From contig JAIROR010000037.1 of NCBI GenBank assembly GCA_031257415.1, positions 1-5,353 of the forward strand: DNA of 5,353 nucleotides, read 5' to 3'. The translations under genes were made by a program, and so were the position numbers. The first letter of the stretch is position 1; every line of letters begins with the position of its first letter. This stretch comes from Holosporales bacterium (GTDB taxonomy: Bacteria > Pseudomonadota > Alphaproteobacteria > RUG11792). The notes below the pieces were generated by a model. That model was not told the origin of the DNA. It worked only from the letters and a program-made list of their open reading frames with translations, and made no database searches. Of the stretch, positions 3,803 to 5,353 are shown piece by piece.

Positions 3803-5143
3803 ATGTTCAAGAAAATACTAATAGCCAATAGGGGAGACATAGCGGTTCGCATTTTGAGGGCGTGCAAAGAACTTGGAATAAGTACTGTTGCCGTCCATTC
3901 TGAGTGCGATTCAAATTTAATGAATGTCCGTCTTGCCGATGAAAGCGTCTGTATTGGCCCGAACAGATCCATAGATAGTTACCTGAATATAAGCTCAATA
4001 CTGAGTGCTGCTGAGCTAACAGGAACCGAAGCAATTCATCCAGGAGTTGGCTTTCTCTCTGAAAACGAGAAATTTGCAAGAATGGTTGCTGAGCACAATA
4101 TGAAGTTTATAGGGCCGCGCCCAGAACACATCTCGATGATGGGGGACAAGATAGCTGCCAAAAGGACGATGAAAAAACTGGGAATTCCGGTTGTTACAGG
4201 ATCCGAGGGGGAGATTCAGTCTGTTGAGGAAGCAATTAGTATTGCCGAAATTACTGGGTATCCGGTTATTTTTAAGGCGTCCAGCGGAGGTGGGGGCAAG
4301 GGAATGAAAATTGCCAATAACAGTGGAGAAGTTGCCAATGCTCTCAAAATGGCCAAAGCAGAGGCCAAGGCTAATTTCGGAAGCAACAGCGTGTATATGG
4401 AGAGATACCTGGCGCATCCCAAACACATAGAAGTACAGATAATCGCAGACAATTATGGAAATGTTGTGCACCTTGGAGAGAGAGACTGCTCCATTCAGAG
4501 GAATCATCAGAAGTTGTTGGAAGAGTCGCCATCAAGCGTAATTTCAAATGATGAAAGAAACAAGATAGGAGAAATCGTAACAAAAGCAGTTGGAGAGATA
4601 GGTTATATTGGAGTTGGGACTCTCGAATTTTTATACGAAAATGGCGAGTTCTTCTTTATGGAAATGAATACCAGAATCCAGGTCGAGCATCCAATAACGG
4701 AAATGGTGACTGGCGTTGATATCGTTCGCGAACAGATCAAAATTGCTGCTGGAGAGAAACTTTCCTTTTCGCAGGAGGATATCAAGGTTACCGGGCACGC
4801 CATGGAATTTAGGATAAATGCAGAGGATCCGAAGACTTTCACTCCGTCTCCGGGGAATATTGATGAGCTACATTTCCCAGGGGGTAACGGAGTCCGTGTG
4901 GATTCCCATATATACAGAAACTACACGATCCCGCCATACTACGACAGCCTGATAGCCAAGATTATAGCATATGGAAAGGACAGGGCAGAATGCATAGCGA
5001 AAGGCAGAAGAGCCCTTTCCGAACTGGTTATCGATGGTATCTCGACAACAACAGATCTCCACAAGAAACTCCTTGAAAATAGCGATATAATCAAAGGAGA
5101 ATACGATATACATTGGTTGATGGATAATTTGGAAAATATATAG
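3803..5143 (+). CDS. accC: Acetyl-CoA carboxylase, biotin carboxylase subunit
   Basis: AccC uses ATP and bicarbonate to carboxylate the biotin on AccB. The 446-residue protein is close to the E. coli length (449) and complete. The N-terminal domain begins FKKILIANRGDIAVRILRA. The ATP-grasp domain has Lys116, Lys158, the glycine-rich loop SGGGGKGM (161-168), His208/Glu210 and Lys237. The metal and catalytic residues are Glu275, Glu287, Asn289 and Arg291 in EMNTRIQVEHP. The C-terminal domain carries GHAMEFRINAEDP with Arg337. All correspond to E. coli residues with an offset of one. The usual NRGEIA reads NRGDIA, a conservative change. The gene starts 5 bp after accB with no clear ribosome binding site of its own, suggesting coupled translation. 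The alphaproteobacterial affiliation is inferred. Confidence 0.97.
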   Translation: MFKKILIANRGDIAVRILRACKELGISTVAVHSECDSNLMNVRLADESVCIGPNRSIDSYLNISSILSAAELTGTEAIHPGVGFLSENEKFARMVAEHNMKFIGPRPEHISMMGDKIAAKRTMKKLGIPVVTGSEGEIQSVEEAISIAEITGYPVIFKASSGGGGKGMKIANNSGEVANALKMAKAEAKANFGSNSVYMERYLAHPKHIEVQIIADNYGNVVHLGERDCSIQRNHQKLLEESPSSVISNDERNKIGEIVTKAVGEIGYIGVGTLEFLYENGEFFFMEMNTRIQVEHPITEMVTGVDIVREQIKIAAGEKLSFSQEDIKVTGHAMEFRINAEDPKTFTPSPGNIDELHFPGGNGVRVDSHIYRNYTIPPYYDSLIAKIIAYGKDRAECIAKGRRALSELVIDGISTTTDLHKKLLENSDIIKGEYDIHWLMDNLENI

Positions 5144-5159
5144 ACGTCGCAATACTGGG

Positions 5160-5182
5160 GGTGTTTTTTCGAAAATAACACC
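5160..5182 (+). terminator. Hairpin after accC, weak terminator candidate
   Basis: ggtgtt (5160-5165) pairs with aacacc (5177-5182). The stem extends by three A-T pairs after one mismatch, leaving a very small loop. It begins 16 nt after the accC stop. No T-run follows directly; a T-rich stretch appears only at about 5206-5218. It may end or stabilise the accBC transcript. Confidence 0.35.
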
Positions 5183-5323
5183 TGAATCGATTTCATGAGA
5201 TTATTGTTTCTTTTTTACAATCTTTCAAAAATCTCTCCAACCTTAACCATTTATTAACTCCTTTATGAGATACTAATAAGTACGTTGGGTGGCGGGGGCG
5301 ACTTAATCTTTTACGGTAAGGTG
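5183..5323. other. Intergenic, nothing further recognised
   Basis: This is an AT-rich start with a T-rich run (about 5206-5218) and a short GC-rich patch (5285-5301). I see no gene, RNA or convincing promoter. Confidence 0.4.
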
Positions 5324-5353
5324 ATGTTTACTGCGCTCAGATATACTCTTCTA
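5324..5353 (+). CDS. Possible start of a further gene, cut by the window end
   Basis: An ATG at 5324 opens ten codons to the end of the window (MFTALRYTLL), a plausible membrane-type N-terminus. An AAGG lies only 2 nt before the ATG, too close for a good ribosome binding site. Ten codons are not enough for identification. Confidence 0.25.
   Translation, partial: MFTALRYTLL

Noticed and set aside
4016..4507. Minus-strand 163-codon frame inside accC
   Set aside because: It is a shadow of accC, whose plus-strand frame is complete with all catalytic residues. No independent signals were seen.

Overview
The window looks like an intracellular alphaproteobacterium, most likely Rickettsiales or a similar reduced lineage. 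This is inferred from four things: moderate-to-low GC; loosely spaced genes with repeat-rich intergenic stretches; a short accB-accC pair of alphaproteobacterial type; and an isolated two-gene block resembling the head-tail connector genes of the alphaproteobacterial gene transfer agent (GTA). No ribosomal RNA, tRNA or CRISPR array was recognised.

Layout. Bases 1-501 hold no convincing gene. They are GC-richer and contain a short inverted-repeat pair, a palindrome and two near-identical direct copies of about 80 bp. On the minus strand at 502-1062 lies a lipoprotein resembling the DUF3576 family, with a well-formed promoter (1110-1138). Divergent from it, 1170-1589 and 1601-1903 encode a phage/GTA head-tail connector protein and a head-tail joining protein, tightly coupled by a Shine-Dalgarno site that overlaps the first gene's stop codon. 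Bases 1904-2161 are non-coding, with a hairpin that would work as a minus-strand terminator and a 28-bp tandem duplication.

Bases 2162-2998 (minus) are the most unusual part. This is one 279-codon frame interrupted only by a single TGA. It encodes a lipoprotein signal and short N-terminal domain, then (after the TGA) a Glu/Gln/Leu heptad repeat made by a nested 21-bp/6-bp DNA repeat, then a helical C-terminal domain. It has a clear promoter and ribosome binding site, so it is either a recent nonsense pseudogene, a truncated but functional lipoprotein, or less likely a readthrough gene.

Bases 3318-5143 are accB and accC, encoding the biotin carboxyl carrier protein and biotin carboxylase of acetyl-CoA carboxylase. 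Together they perform the first half-reaction of malonyl-CoA synthesis. Biotin is carried on Lys123 of AccB and is carboxylated by AccC with ATP and bicarbonate. All key residues are present in both. A weak hairpin follows accC, and the last 30 bases may begin another plus-strand gene.

No previously undescribed multi-gene system can be supported here. The points most worth a second look are the TGA-interrupted repeat lipoprotein and the isolated GTA gene pair.
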